64,000 bases of DNA from Desulfonatronovibrio hydrogenovorans DSM 9292 (GCF_000686525.1 NZ_JMKT01000008.1:673158-737157), one strand, 5' to 3'; positions 8,625-17,154 are shown, numbered from the stretch's first letter. Translations and numbers: made by a program. The notes: generated by a model not told the origin, from the sequence alone.

Positions 8625-9098
8625 TCAGCCTCTATCCTCCATTGGAAAGTCCACTTTTATCTTAAACATGCTTTTGGCAGGCAGGTTCAGGATCTCTATG
8701 CCGGTCTTGCGGGTTATTTCCTGAAGGGCATTCCTGACAGCTTCTTCAGAAGGGCCGATGTAGGTAAACCATATATTCTGCCTGTGTCTGCGCAGATAAT
8801 TGTGGGTCACCCCGGGATGGCTGTTAACCTCGGCCACAAACTCCTCAATCTTGTCCTGGGGAACACAGGCCGCACACAAGGTGCTGTGCCATCCCAGCTT
8901 TTTGGACTGAAAGTTGGCCCCGATTCTCCTGATGACTCCTTTTTGCTTGAGCCTTCTGACCCGGCTGAGGGTTTCAGCCTCAGTCAGGCCGATTTTGGCT
9001 CCGATAACAGCGTAAGGCCTTGATTCCAGAGGAAAATCAGTCTGAATGATGTCCAGGATTTTTCTATCTTCCCGGGATAAGTCTGGTTGAGTTGACAT
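8625..9098 (-). CDS. Siroheme decarboxylase subunit (AhbA/AhbB type)
   Basis: 157 residues with an Lrp/AsnC-like winged helix (residues 8-60, LSREDRKILDIIQ and a second helix pair ETLSRVRRLKQKGVIRRIG) followed by a RAM-like domain (HPGVTHNYLRRHRQNIWFTYIG). The linking phrase IRRIGANFQSKKLGW is typical of AhbA/AhbB/NirDLGH proteins, which form a heterodimer that decarboxylates siroheme to 12,18-didecarboxysiroheme. Whether this is AhbA or AhbB I cannot decide; only one is present here, so its partner should be elsewhere. It is the last gene of the heme operon, 3 bases after ahbD. Confidence 0.85.
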   Translation of the reverse strand: MSTQPDLSREDRKILDIIQTDFPLESRPYAVIGAKIGLTEAETLSRVRRLKQKGVIRRIGANFQSKKLGWHSTLCAACVPQDKIEEFVAEVNSHPGVTHNYLRRHRQNIWFTYIGPSEEAVRNALQEITRKTGIEILNLPAKSMFKIKVDFPMEDRG

Positions 9099-9101
9099 GC
9101 C

Positions 9102-10184
9102 TTAATCCTTTTTTGTCCTGGCCGGTTCATAAGTGCAAAGAGGCTCCGGGGCAAGGTGATCCTTTTCCATGGTAAAGGCCCTGGCCCTGCATCCCCCGCA
9201 GACCCGGTGATATTCGCAGATTCCGCATTTTCCTTTATACTGATTTATGTCCCTTAATTCCAGGAACCTGGATGAGCCTTTCCAGATCTCGGGAAAAGGC
9301 TGCTTTCTGATATTTCCGCAATCAAGTTCGAGGTAGCCGCAGGGCTGGACCTGCCCGGTATGGGAAATAAAACAAAACCCTATACCGCCCAGGCAGCCCC
9401 TGGACATGGCATCCAGGCCAAAGTTCTCCTTGGTTACAGCAATATTGTCCTGTCTGGCCCTCTGACGCATAATCCTGTAATAGTGGGGGGCGCAGGTGGC
9501 CTTGAGATGCATATCTGTGGTTTTGCGGAAATCATAAAACCAGTTCAAGACTTCTTCATATTCCCTGGCAGAAATAGCCTGGTCAGAGATTTCAGATCCT
9601 CTCCCAGTGGGAACCAGCATGAAGATATGCCAGGCAACAGCGCCAAGGTTGTGGGCCAGCTGGAAAATATCCTTGAATTTGTCCAGGTTGTCCCTGGTAA
9701 CAGTAGTATTGATCTGAAAAGGGATCCCAGCTCTTTTGAGATGTTCGATCCCGGTCATGGCTTGGTCAAAAGCGCCTGGAACCCCTCTGAAAAGATCATG
9801 TTCTGGCGCTGTTGGTCCGTCAATGGAGATGCTGCATCGCTGGATTCCGGACTGCTTCATGAGTCCGGCATTTTCCCGGGTGATAAGGGTGCCGTTGGGA
9901 GCCATTACGCAGCGAAGTCCAAGGCTGGATGCATAAGCAACCAGATCAAACACATCGGGCCTGAGCAAGGGTTCGCCTCCGGTAAAGATAACCACCGGGT
10001 CCCCGGTTGCCGGGAAAGTATCAATCAGGTCCATGGCTTCTTTTGTTGTCAGTTCGCCTGCAAATGGTTCAGGATGGGCTTCGGCCCGGCAATGCTTGCA
10101 GGCCAGATTACAGGACCGGGTTATTTCCCAGGCCACAAGGCGTAAAGGGAGTGTCTTGGTCGAATGATTGTGGTTAGGATGCAT
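9102..10184 (-). CDS. ahbD: Heme b synthase AhbD (radical SAM)
   Basis: 360 residues. The radical SAM cluster motif CNLACKHC lies at residues 25-32, with FTGGEPLLRPD near 68-78 for SAM binding. The C-terminal SPASM-like Cys region (GCLGGIGFCF, QPCGYLELDCG, CGICEYHRVCGGCRARA) binds an auxiliary cluster. AhbD converts Fe-coproporphyrin III to heme by oxidative decarboxylation of two propionates. The call over AhbC/NirJ rests on the short N-terminus (TKTLPLRLVAWEITRSC) and on the paired presence of a clear ahbC in the same operon. It is adjacent to hemB with no gap. Confidence 0.87.
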   Translation of the reverse strand: MHPNHNHSTKTLPLRLVAWEITRSCNLACKHCRAEAHPEPFAGELTTKEAMDLIDTFPATGDPVVIFTGGEPLLRPDVFDLVAYASSLGLRCVMAPNGTLITRENAGLMKQSGIQRCSISIDGPTAPEHDLFRGVPGAFDQAMTGIEHLKRAGIPFQINTTVTRDNLDKFKDIFQLAHNLGAVAWHIFMLVPTGRGSEISDQAISAREYEEVLNWFYDFRKTTDMHLKATCAPHYYRIMRQRARQDNIAVTKENFGLDAMSRGCLGGIGFCFISHTGQVQPCGYLELDCGNIRKQPFPEIWKGSSRFLELRDINQYKGKCGICEYHRVCGGCRARAFTMEKDHLAPEPLCTYEPARTKKD

Positions 10185-11168
10185 CTACTGGTTTTCCTTG
10201 AGCCAGGACAGGATCTCCCGGGCATAGTAGGTGATAATGATCTCAGCGCCTGCTCTTTTGATGGAAGTCATTGATTCCATCACGATTTTTTTCTCATCAA
10301 TATGCCCCAGACCTGCTCCGGCTTTGATCAGGCTGTACTCTCCACTGACATGATAAGCAGCAACAGGCAGGGTGAAATTGTGGCGCAGGTCTCTGATTAT
10401 GTCCAGATAGGGCAGGGCAGGCTTGACCATGAGGATGTCGGCCCCTTCGTTGATATCGGCCTGGGCCTCGCGCATGGCTTCCCTGGAGTTGGCCGGATCC
10501 ATCTGATAGGTTTTCCGGTCACCGAATGCCGGAGCGCTGTGAGCGGCATCTCTAAAGGGGCCGTAATAGGCTGAGGCATATTTTACTGCATAGGACATGA
10601 TTGGCAGGTCAAGAAAACCTTCCTGGTCCAGCACCTTCCGGATGTGACTTACCCGGCCGTCCATCATGTCTGACGGGGCGACCATGTCTGCCCCTGCCCG
10701 GGCGTGGGACAGGGCTGTACTGCCAAGAAGCTCCAGGCTTTGATCGTTGAGGACCTTACCCTTCTCTATGATTCCACAATGGCCGTGATCCATGTACTCG
10801 CAAAGGCAGACGTCTGTAATCACCACCAGATCAGGAAAGTCGGACTTGAGTTCAGCCACGGCCTTCTGGATGATTCCGTCCGGGGCGTAGCCCTGGGATG
10901 CTGTGCCGTCCTTATGTTCTGGGATCCCGAACAGGATGACTGCGGTCAGGCCCAGGTTGACATCCTTGGCCACGCGTTTTTTCAGGCTGGCCAGACCCAG
11001 CTGGGACTGACCAGGCATTGATGCAATAGGCTTTTCAAAATCCGGCTCAACCCCGTCCAGTACAAAGTACGGCTGAACCAGATCTTTTGGATTGATCAGG
11101 TTTTCTCTGACCAGGCCCCTGATGGCGGGGGTTTTGCGAAGTCTTCGACCCCTAAAAAATAAAGACAA
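10185..11168 (-). CDS. hemB: Porphobilinogen synthase (5-aminolevulinate dehydratase)
   Basis: 327 residues, full length. Schiff-base lysines are Lys196 (MSYAVKYASA) and Lys249 (ADILMVKPALPY); the zinc-type cysteines are Cys121, Cys123 and Cys131 (DVCLCEYMDHGHCG), so this is a Zn-dependent rather than Mg-only form. It condenses two 5-aminolevulinate molecules to porphobilinogen, the first common pyrrole, which here feeds siroheme and then heme. It lies between ahbC and ahbD with 2-base and 0-base gaps, a layout seen in sulfate reducers that make heme by the siroheme route. Confidence 0.96.
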   Translation of the reverse strand: MSLFFRGRRLRKTPAIRGLVRENLINPKDLVQPYFVLDGVEPDFEKPIASMPGQSQLGLASLKKRVAKDVNLGLTAVILFGIPEHKDGTASQGYAPDGIIQKAVAELKSDFPDLVVITDVCLCEYMDHGHCGIIEKGKVLNDQSLELLGSTALSHARAGADMVAPSDMMDGRVSHIRKVLDQEGFLDLPIMSYAVKYASAYYGPFRDAAHSAPAFGDRKTYQMDPANSREAMREAQADINEGADILMVKPALPYLDIIRDLRHNFTLPVAAYHVSGEYSLIKAGAGLGHIDEKKIVMESMTSIKRAGAEIIITYYAREILSWLKENQ

Positions 11169-11170
11169 GG

Positions 11171-12355
11171 CTAATCTCCTTTTATTTCCTGGTCAGTAAG
11201 GTAGCAGGCCGGATCCTGGGCCCATATGTCGCCATAAAAAGCTTCAGCCCTGGCCCTGAAGTTCCCGGCACAGACCTTCAGGAATCTGCACTCTGCACAC
11301 CTTCCGCCAACATATCTTTTCTTATCCTTGAGCTTTGCCAGAAGATCTATTGAGGGATCATCCCAGATCTCAGAAAACGGACGCTCCAGCACATTTCCAA
11401 AGGTGTGGTTGCGCCAGAATTGATCGGGATGGACACTGCCATCCCAGGATATACAGCCTATACCCCGTCCCGAATTATTACCTTCGTTGAACTGCAGGAG
11501 TTCAAACACCTCCCTGGCTCTGTCAGGGTTTTCCTTTAAAAGACGGAGATAAATATAGGGACCGTCAGCATGATTGTCCACAGTCAGGACTTCTTTGGGC
11601 AGTCCGGATTCATAGAGGTCTCTGGTCTGATCAATGATCAGGTCCACCAGTTCTCTGGTACCCTGATGAGTCAGGTCTTCCTTGATGAGCTGGGAGCCAC
11701 GTCCAGAGTAGACCAGATGGTAAAAACAGACTCTGGGGATTTCCATGTCCCTGAGGATGTTGAATATCTTTGGAACTTCGGCAATGTTCCGCCGGTTGAC
11801 CGTAAAACGCAGCCCCACTTTGAGTCCCTCGGCCTGGCAGTTCTCAACTCCCTGCATTGCCTTTTTAAATGAGCCGGGTACCCCTCTGAACAGGTCATGG
11901 ACTTTCTGGTCTCCGTCAATGGAGATGCCCACGTAGGAAAGACCGACCTGTTTGAGTTCCCTGGCCTTGGCCTTGGTGATAAGAGTGCCATTGGTGGATA
12001 TGACCGCCCGCATCCCTTGGTTCACGGCGTGGCTGGCCAGCTCTGCCAGATCATTCCGGACCAGGGGTTCACCCCCGGAGAAAAGCATGACCGGAGCTCC
12101 GTACTCTGCCAAGTCATTAATAATTTCCTTGCCCCTGGAAGTGTCTATTTCGTCATGTCCGGACACCTCACTGGCCTGGGCGTAACAGTGGACACATTTC
12201 AAATTGCAGCGTTTGGTCATGTTCCAGACCACAACTGGTTTTTTGTCTTTGGAAAACTGGAGCAGATGGGAAGGAAGCTTTCCAGCCTCGCGGCCATAGC
12301 GCAAAGCATCAGATGGTTCAATAGAGGCACAATAGAGTTTTGATATTCCTATCAT
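11171..12355 (-). CDS. ahbC: 12,18-didecarboxysiroheme deacetylase AhbC (radical SAM)
   Basis: 394 residues. The radical SAM motif CNLKCVHC lies at residues 50-57; the preceding N-terminal block (IEPSDALRYGREAGKLPSH, then FSKDKKPVVVWNMT) is characteristic of AhbC/NirJ1. SFKKAMQGVENC and the C-terminal Cys cluster (CAECRFLKVCAGNFRARAE, then ACYLTDQE) indicate a second FeS cluster. AhbC removes the acetate side chains of didecarboxysiroheme to give Fe-coproporphyrin III, the substrate of AhbD. It is the first of the four heme genes, 32 bases after a small unknown gene. Confidence 0.93.
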   Translation of the reverse strand: MIGISKLYCASIEPSDALRYGREAGKLPSHLLQFSKDKKPVVVWNMTKRCNLKCVHCYAQASEVSGHDEIDTSRGKEIINDLAEYGAPVMLFSGGEPLVRNDLAELASHAVNQGMRAVISTNGTLITKAKARELKQVGLSYVGISIDGDQKVHDLFRGVPGSFKKAMQGVENCQAEGLKVGLRFTVNRRNIAEVPKIFNILRDMEIPRVCFYHLVYSGRGSQLIKEDLTHQGTRELVDLIIDQTRDLYESGLPKEVLTVDNHADGPYIYLRLLKENPDRAREVFELLQFNEGNNSGRGIGCISWDGSVHPDQFWRNHTFGNVLERPFSEIWDDPSIDLLAKLKDKKRYVGGRCAECRFLKVCAGNFRARAEAFYGDIWAQDPACYLTDQEIKGD

Positions 12356-12387
12356 TTTTTATCCTTGATTAAGTTTTTTCCCGTGCA

Positions 12388-12723
12388 TTATTGCAGGATA
12401 TCAGTGGGTGGAGGAGCATGGTGGATGCTTTCAACAACCTGCCTGCGGGAAGCCAGGATGCTTTCTTTAAGTTCCTGCCTGGTTTCCGGCGGAATCTTTA
12501 AAAAGTCCCTGCTGTCAACAAGCTGGGAAAGGGTCTCCATCTCCTGTTTGATTTTCCTGAGTTTTTCCGTAGTGCTGTCCTGTTCAGGGGCAATTCTGGC
12601 CGCTATTTCAGCCAGGTACATGAGTTCCCTGGCCAGATCCTGGAATTCCCTGGCCTTGATCTGGCTGTGCAGGCGTCTTTTAGAAAAAAGCGCCTGAAAA
12701 AAAGTTTTGACTTTGGCCAACAT
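12388..12723 (-). CDS. Small helical protein of unknown function in the heme operon
   Basis: 111 residues, not recognised. No signal peptide; the sequence is predicted almost wholly helical (AREFQDLARELMYLAEIAAR, then TEKLRKIKQEMETLSQLVD) with a Pro-rich tail (HHAPPPTDI). No cysteines. It lies between the zinc-ribbon membrane protein gene and ahbC, in the same direction with short gaps (33 and 32 bases), so it is presumably cotranscribed with heme synthesis. It might be a partner of the membrane protein, but nothing in the sequence states a role. Confidence 0.65.
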   Translation of the reverse strand: MLAKVKTFFQALFSKRRLHSQIKAREFQDLARELMYLAEIAARIAPEQDSTTEKLRKIKQEMETLSQLVDSRDFLKIPPETRQELKESILASRRQVVESIHHAPPPTDILQ

Positions 12724-12756
12724 TGTCTGATCACACCTTCAATTTTGACTGTATTT

Positions 12757-13644
12757 TCAGTACATGAAGACAGCCAGAACCATGATCACCACCAGAGGGG
12801 TGAGCATGGCCATGACAACCCTGACAAAGGACGTCTCATGAATCTGCTTATAACCAATAATGGTCACACCCAGAGACCACAAGGCCCCGATCAGGGGACC
12901 TAAAAACGGCAGCAGTCCCAGGATCATGGGAGCACTTCCATAGGCCGTGGCTCTGAAAGTTCCTTCAAAGCCGGATTTTCCGGCCTGGAAAAAAGTGAGA
13001 AACAGGTGGGTCACGCCTGAAGCGATGAACAGCCACAAGCCCATGAACAGGGGATAAACTATGACGATAAAGAATGAACCAAGGCCCATCATGCCCATAC
13101 CCAGGCCCCCGGCTCCGTGGTGAGCGGTTGTGGGAAAAAAACCAGCCATATTCCAGATGAATGTCGCCATGGCCTGCAGGACTGAAATAATCAGGAAGAA
13201 GGCCAAGGGCATGACCAGACCTTTGAAGGGCATTTTATAGAAGAAATGGGACGGAGCCAGCATCACCCTTTTTACAGTCTCAATAAAACCCGGAAAAAAA
13301 CCCGTCTGTTCAAGGTTCTCCCATGGGACTTCATACCCCTGACTCTGGACAGACTCTGGTTCAGGATGATCGGATTCACCCAAGTCCTCCAGGCTGGACC
13401 AGATAGAGTCATTTTCCTGGCCATCCTGTTGGGCTGAACCTGGTTGATCAGATTCGGTTTGCGGGGATGAAATTTTCTGTTCTGGCGGAGATGGAACCTC
13501 TTCCAGTACAAAGTCCTGTGGTTCCAGCGTCCTGAATCTGAACTTTTCTCCGCACTTGGGGCAAGTGGCCTTTTCCGCTTTGGGCGGTATTTTTTCGTCA
13601 GGTACATTCTGCAGAAATTGGCATTTAGGGCAGATAATCCGCAT
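12757..13644 (-). CDS. Zinc-ribbon and YIP1-like membrane protein
   Basis: 295 residues. The N-terminus is a zinc ribbon of the MJ0042 type: Cys5 and Cys8 (ICPKC), Cys28 and Cys31 (CPKCG). A polar acidic linker (about 40-125) is followed by a YIP1-like membrane domain with about five hydrophobic segments (LVMPLAFFLIISVLQAMATF, SFFIVIVYPLFMGLWLFIAS, and a C-terminal pair). I chose ATG 13644 because AAGGA lies 9 bases upstream and the zinc ribbon begins at once; an in-frame TTG at 13683 has no such site. YIP1-family bacterial members have no settled function. It heads the ahb operon, a pairing worth testing. Confidence 0.78.
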   Translation of the reverse strand: MRIICPKCQFLQNVPDEKIPPKAEKATCPKCGEKFRFRTLEPQDFVLEEVPSPPEQKISSPQTESDQPGSAQQDGQENDSIWSSLEDLGESDHPEPESVQSQGYEVPWENLEQTGFFPGFIETVKRVMLAPSHFFYKMPFKGLVMPLAFFLIISVLQAMATFIWNMAGFFPTTAHHGAGGLGMGMMGLGSFFIVIVYPLFMGLWLFIASGVTHLFLTFFQAGKSGFEGTFRATAYGSAPMILGLLPFLGPLIGALWSLGVTIIGYKQIHETSFVRVVMAMLTPLVVIMVLAVFMY

Positions 13645-13782
13645 CAGGCTATCCTTGAGGTGCTGGGTGAATCCGGCAGACAACTGCCGGATTCGGATTT
13701 TGATCCATTATTTAGGCATTAATCACTGGTCAGACAAGTCTATCCAGATAAAAGAGTGGAATCAAGTTCATAAATCAGGGCC

Positions 13783-13808
13783 AAAAAAAAGGGGTCCATG
13801 GGGACCCC
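13783..13808 (-). terminator. Rho-independent terminator after fliS
   Basis: Reading the minus strand: GGGGTCC (complement of 13802-13808), loop CCAT, GGACCCC (complement of 13791-13797), then eight T (13783-13790). It ends the flagellar transcripts and separates them from the zinc-ribbon/heme operon. Confidence 0.85.
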
Positions 13809-13832
13809 TTGAGTGGTGAATTTTGAAGAAAA

Positions 13833-14213
13833 TCACTTTAACTTGCTGGATTGAATTATTTCTGCAAAGGCGGAACCGATTTTTTTGAGCATGGTGATGA
13901 CTTCGTCGATGATTTCAGTATCCATTTTAAGGTTGGCCATGAGCAGCCTGGACTGGCAGAACAGATAAAGGGCATGGAGGTTCTGGGCCAGTTCTCCGCC
14001 TTTTTCCGCATTAAGGCTGGCATCAAGTTCAGCGATTACATCCAGGGCCTTGGAAATGAGGTTGCCTTTTTCCTGGAAGTCCTTTTCCTGGATTTTTATT
14101 TTGGATTGCTCCAGGAATTTTATGGCTGCTTCAAAGAGCAAAACCACTATCTCTTCCTGGCTTGTGGTGTTGACCTTGGTCTTGAAATACGCCTTGGCTG
14201 CGCTGCTGTACAT
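13833..14213 (-). CDS. fliS: Flagellar export chaperone FliS
   Basis: 126 residues of all-helical FliS: the start MYSSAAKAYFKTKVNTTSQE and the central LLFEAAIKFLEQSK and LNAEKGGELAQNLHALY are typical. FliS binds the C-terminus of flagellin and keeps it unfolded until export. It follows fliD in the same direction with a 97-base gap that holds its own sigma-28 promoter, and a strong terminator follows it. Confidence 0.92.
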   Translation of the reverse strand: MYSSAAKAYFKTKVNTTSQEEIVVLLFEAAIKFLEQSKIKIQEKDFQEKGNLISKALDVIAELDASLNAEKGGELAQNLHALYLFCQSRLLMANLKMDTEIIDEVITMLKKIGSAFAEIIQSSKLK

Positions 14214-14267
14214 CAGGAATGTCTCCCTTTTGATTCAAATGTGCTTTCCCTGTCCGGGTCAGTATAA

Positions 14268-14294
14268 TTATCGGACAAAAGGATGTTCACTTAA
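14268..14294 (-). promoter_or_regulatory. Sigma-28 (FliA) promoter of fliS
   Basis: On the minus strand TTAAGTGA (14287-14294), 11 bases, TCCGATAA (14268-14275). The -10 half matches the FliA consensus GCCGATAA at seven of eight positions, the -35 half TAAAGTTT at five of eight, and the 11-base spacing is exact. It lies about 55 bases before the fliS ATG, between fliD and fliS. Confidence 0.65.
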
Positions 14295-14310
14295 GTAAAA
14301 ATGATTGCGG

Positions 14311-15993
14311 CTAATCCTGGCTCAGCATATTAAGCTGAGCGTTCATGGAGTTCTGCAGGCCGTCATAAAAACCAAGAAGCTCCTCCAGTCTGGCGAACTG
14401 CATACGCAGGTTCCTTTCGTATCTTTCAAGCCGCGTCTGTTCAAATTCAATTTTTTTGTCAATGTTCTTGATGATATCATTATAGTTTTTTTCGATTATG
14501 TTCAGGGTGCCGTTGCTGGGATCGGTCAATACTTTAAGGGCGTCCTGCAGCTCGTTGGCCTTGCCGGATTTCAGACGGACATTTCCTGAGTATTGTCCAG
14601 GGGTGAGGTTATCCACTTGAATGGAAAGACCTCTGGAGCCACCTTCTGTGGAAGTAATATAATTTCCGTCGATATTAGCCTTTTTGCCGTCAATGAATGC
14701 AGTTCCGGGAATTATGTTTCCGTCTGCTCCGACTTCGTATTCAACTTGGTAGTTTCCAGGCTGGGTGATGCCCCGGACCAGAGAGCCGATCCGGAAATCG
14801 CTGCTGCTGACCGAGGGGGCCAGGTCTGCACTGAAAAGTTCGGCCACTGCCTGGGGATTGCTGGCCAGGGCCTTGTCCAGCTCTGCCTCGTCAATTTTCA
14901 GGAGGCCAAAGGTTGGAGAGCCTCTGTCAACATCGGTGGTGATGCCCACAGTTGAAAAGGATGGATAGGGATCTCCCCCGGCCTGCCGGTCAAAGCCGAT
15001 CCCAATGGAAGACAGGATGCTCTTGATCTGGCCCTGGACCATCTGGAGGCCGTAGTTGCCGGTCAGGACTGATCCGTCTCCTGATTCGCTGACTTTGCCC
15101 AGGTTATTCATGAGTGACAGCACTTCATTAACCTGATCGATAAAGGAATATATCTGCTCTTTAACGGCTTCAGGGTCATTGGCAACCGATATCTGGGCGC
15201 TACCTTCATTATAGAGGTTAAAGGTGATGCCCTGGATCACATCACTGATGGAGTTGGTGGACCTTTCGATCCAGCTGTCTTCCCCCTGAGGCCAGCCATT
15301 GACTTTAAGCTGAGCGTTCTGGGCTGTCTGGGAGGTGATAAAATTTGCCCCGCCGTCATAAAAAGCAGTTATGGTGGTTGAGTCATTAATGGTTACAGCC
15401 TTGTCCGCTCCAAGATCCATTCCCCTGATTTGCAGGAAATGCTGGCTTCCGTCGTTGACCAGGCTGGCCTTGATCCCTGGATTGTTAGGGTCAGTGTTGA
15501 TGATATTAACGAAATTATCCAGGGTGGTGTTGTCAGGGATGTGAACACTGATCTCTTTGCCGGCATAGGTGTAGGAAAAAGTGTTTTCTCCCGGGCTGTT
15601 GACAGTGGCGTCTTTGCCTGAAAAACCCTGGCTGGAAAACATGATATGGTTCTGGGCCAGCTGTCCCACCTCAATATTATGGGTTCCCTCCTCAGCATTG
15701 TTCCCGGCAGAAGCGGTCAATACCCCTTCATTGGAAGAAGTAGTGCTTTTGACAAAGAATTTGTCAATGGAGTTCATTCCGGCCAGACTGGTCTGCAGGG
15801 AAACCATGGCCGTGTTCAGCTCACGAAGTCCTTCGTTTTTGTTTTCCCAGTCTTTTTTCCAAAGTTCAAGCCTGGCCACTCTGCGGTTTTCAATCTGAAC
15901 CAGCTTGTCGATCATTTCATTGAAGTCGGTTCCTGATCCAAGACCTGTAAAGTGAATCCCGCCTGAGATCAGATTTTCAGTCAGTTCCGGCAT
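14311..15993 (-). CDS. fliD: Flagellar filament cap / hook-associated protein 2
   Basis: 560 residues. The start GGIHFTGLGSGTDFNEMIDKL is the conserved FliD N-terminal block; HNIEVGQLAQNHIMFS and the C-terminal coiled coil (FEQTRLERYERNLRMQFARL, then LEELLGFYDGLQNSMNAQL) complete the D0/D1 pattern. FliD caps the filament and helps flagellin polymerise after export. AGGGAG lies 6 bases before the ATG. A sigma-54-type promoter stands about 50 bases upstream. It lies between flagellin and fliS, as usual. Confidence 0.93.
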   Translation of the reverse strand: MPELTENLISGGIHFTGLGSGTDFNEMIDKLVQIENRRVARLELWKKDWENKNEGLRELNTAMVSLQTSLAGMNSIDKFFVKSTTSSNEGVLTASAGNNAEEGTHNIEVGQLAQNHIMFSSQGFSGKDATVNSPGENTFSYTYAGKEISVHIPDNTTLDNFVNIINTDPNNPGIKASLVNDGSQHFLQIRGMDLGADKAVTINDSTTITAFYDGGANFITSQTAQNAQLKVNGWPQGEDSWIERSTNSISDVIQGITFNLYNEGSAQISVANDPEAVKEQIYSFIDQVNEVLSLMNNLGKVSESGDGSVLTGNYGLQMVQGQIKSILSSIGIGFDRQAGGDPYPSFSTVGITTDVDRGSPTFGLLKIDEAELDKALASNPQAVAELFSADLAPSVSSSDFRIGSLVRGITQPGNYQVEYEVGADGNIIPGTAFIDGKKANIDGNYITSTEGGSRGLSIQVDNLTPGQYSGNVRLKSGKANELQDALKVLTDPSNGTLNIIEKNYNDIIKNIDKKIEFEQTRLERYERNLRMQFARLEELLGFYDGLQNSMNAQLNMLSQD

Positions 15994-16042
15994 TTTTGAC
16001 TCCCTGGGAATAATTTTCCTGAAAAAACTTCTGGCAAAACTG

Positions 16043-16060
16043 AAGCAAAATTAATGCCTG
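16043..16060 (-). promoter_or_regulatory. Candidate sigma-54 promoter of fliD
   Basis: On the minus strand AGGCAT then TTTTGCT, with exactly 10 bases between the -24 GG and the -12 GC (GG at 16057-16058 and GC at 16045-16046 on the plus-strand numbering). This fits the sigma-54 spacing rule, with two deviations from TGGCAC. Predicted start about 16031 gives a leader near 40 bases to the fliD ATG. It lies just after the flagellin terminator, so fliD needs its own promoter. Confidence 0.5.
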
Positions 16061-16065
16061 TGAAT

Positions 16066-16102
16066 AAAAAAGGGGCTGGTTCGCCCGGTGCGACCCAGCC
16101 CC
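16066..16102 (-). terminator. Rho-independent terminator of flagellin gene
   Basis: On the minus strand GGGGCTGG (complement of 16095-16102) pairs with CCAGCCCC (complement of 16072-16079), with an inner GTCGC/GCGAA pairing, then six T (16066-16071). Confidence 0.85.
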
Positions 16103-16139
16103 TGTAAACGCAGGGCGTTTCCAGTCAGGTTAAAAGGGA

Positions 16140-17066
16140 TTAACCACCGATGAGCTGCATGGCCATTCTGGGCAGGTTGTTGGCCTGGGAAAGCATGGCA
16201 ACTGCAGACTGTGACAGGATCTGCTGACGGACGAATTCGGTCATCTCAGTGGCCACATCCACATCGGAGATCCGGGATTCAGCAGCCTGGATGTTCTCAG
16301 CCTGAATCTGCAGGTTGGTGATGGTGTTTTCCAGCCTGTTCTGCAGAGCACCAAGGTCGGCCCTCATTTTGTCCTTGGAAATGATGGCCTGTTCAATGGC
16401 GTCCAGGGCTTTCTGGGCATTGGCCTGGGTGGAGATGTTGTGTCCGTCCGCAGTGCTGGCGGCCTGGTTACCCACGCCCAGGGCCGAGGCAGTGGAGGTG
16501 CCAATGGCAATGTAGTAGTAGTCTTCCTTGAGGTCATTGCCGGTTCCAAAATGGATCTTCAATGGACCAGTGGAAGCAAGGCCGCTGCCATCATGATCAG
16601 TCCTCCATTCAGCCGGGTTGCCGGTGGCTGAGGAGGAGGAGAGATTGCCATTCAGCAGGTAGATGCCGTTGAACTTGGTGGCATTGGCAATACGGGTGAT
16701 TTCCGAAGCCATGGCCTGATACTCGGAGTCAATGATCAGTCTCTGGTCCGAATTGTAAGTTCCAGTGGCTGCCTGTTCAGCCAGTTCTTTCATCCGGATG
16801 AGCTTTTCGTCGATGACCTGGAGAGCGCCGTCAGCGGTCTGGACCAGGGAGATGCCATCGTTGGCATTGCGGATGCCCTGATTCAGAGCGGCAATATCCG
16901 CCCGCATCAGCTCGCGAATGGCCAGTCCAGCAGCATCGTCAGCTGCTGTTCCCACCCTGAGTCCCGAAGAAAGCCTTCTGGTTGAGACACCAAGGTTTCC
17001 GTATGCCTGGGACAGGTTGCGGGCCGCATTCATGGCCATCATGTTAGTGTTGATTACTAATGACAT
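16140..17066 (-). CDS. fliC: Flagellin
   Basis: 308 residues with the conserved terminal domains: N-terminal SLVINTNMMAMNAARNLSQ and LSSGLRVGTAADDAAGLAI, C-terminal NRLENTITNLQIQAENIQAA and QILSQSAVAMLSQANNLP. The middle (about 140-230) is short and variable, so the filament has a small exposed domain. It has a strong ribosome site (AAGGAGG, 6 bases before ATG), its own sigma-28 promoter and its own terminator, so it is a monocistronic, highly expressed gene. Confidence 0.96.
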   Translation of the reverse strand: MSLVINTNMMAMNAARNLSQAYGNLGVSTRRLSSGLRVGTAADDAAGLAIRELMRADIAALNQGIRNANDGISLVQTADGALQVIDEKLIRMKELAEQAATGTYNSDQRLIIDSEYQAMASEITRIANATKFNGIYLLNGNLSSSSATGNPAEWRTDHDGSGLASTGPLKIHFGTGNDLKEDYYYIAIGTSTASALGVGNQAASTADGHNISTQANAQKALDAIEQAIISKDKMRADLGALQNRLENTITNLQIQAENIQAAESRISDVDVATEMTEFVRQQILSQSAVAMLSQANNLPRMAMQLIGG

Positions 17067-17127
17067 GTTATTCCTCCTTGAAGTTTGGAAACGGCTTCCC
17101 TGCCGTTCCTCTTTTGATTTGATCTAT

Positions 17128-17154
17128 ATATCGACGTTGAGGAGGATTACTTTA
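17128..17154 (-). promoter_or_regulatory. Sigma-28 (FliA) promoter of flagellin, overlapping tsaB stop
   Basis: On the minus strand TAAAGTAA (17147-17154), 11 bases, GTCGATAT (17128-17135): six of eight in each half against TAAAGTTT-N11-GCCGATAA. It is about 60 bases before the flagellin ATG. The TAA stop codon of the upstream tsaB gene (17152-17154) is the first three bases of the -35 box. Confidence 0.75.
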
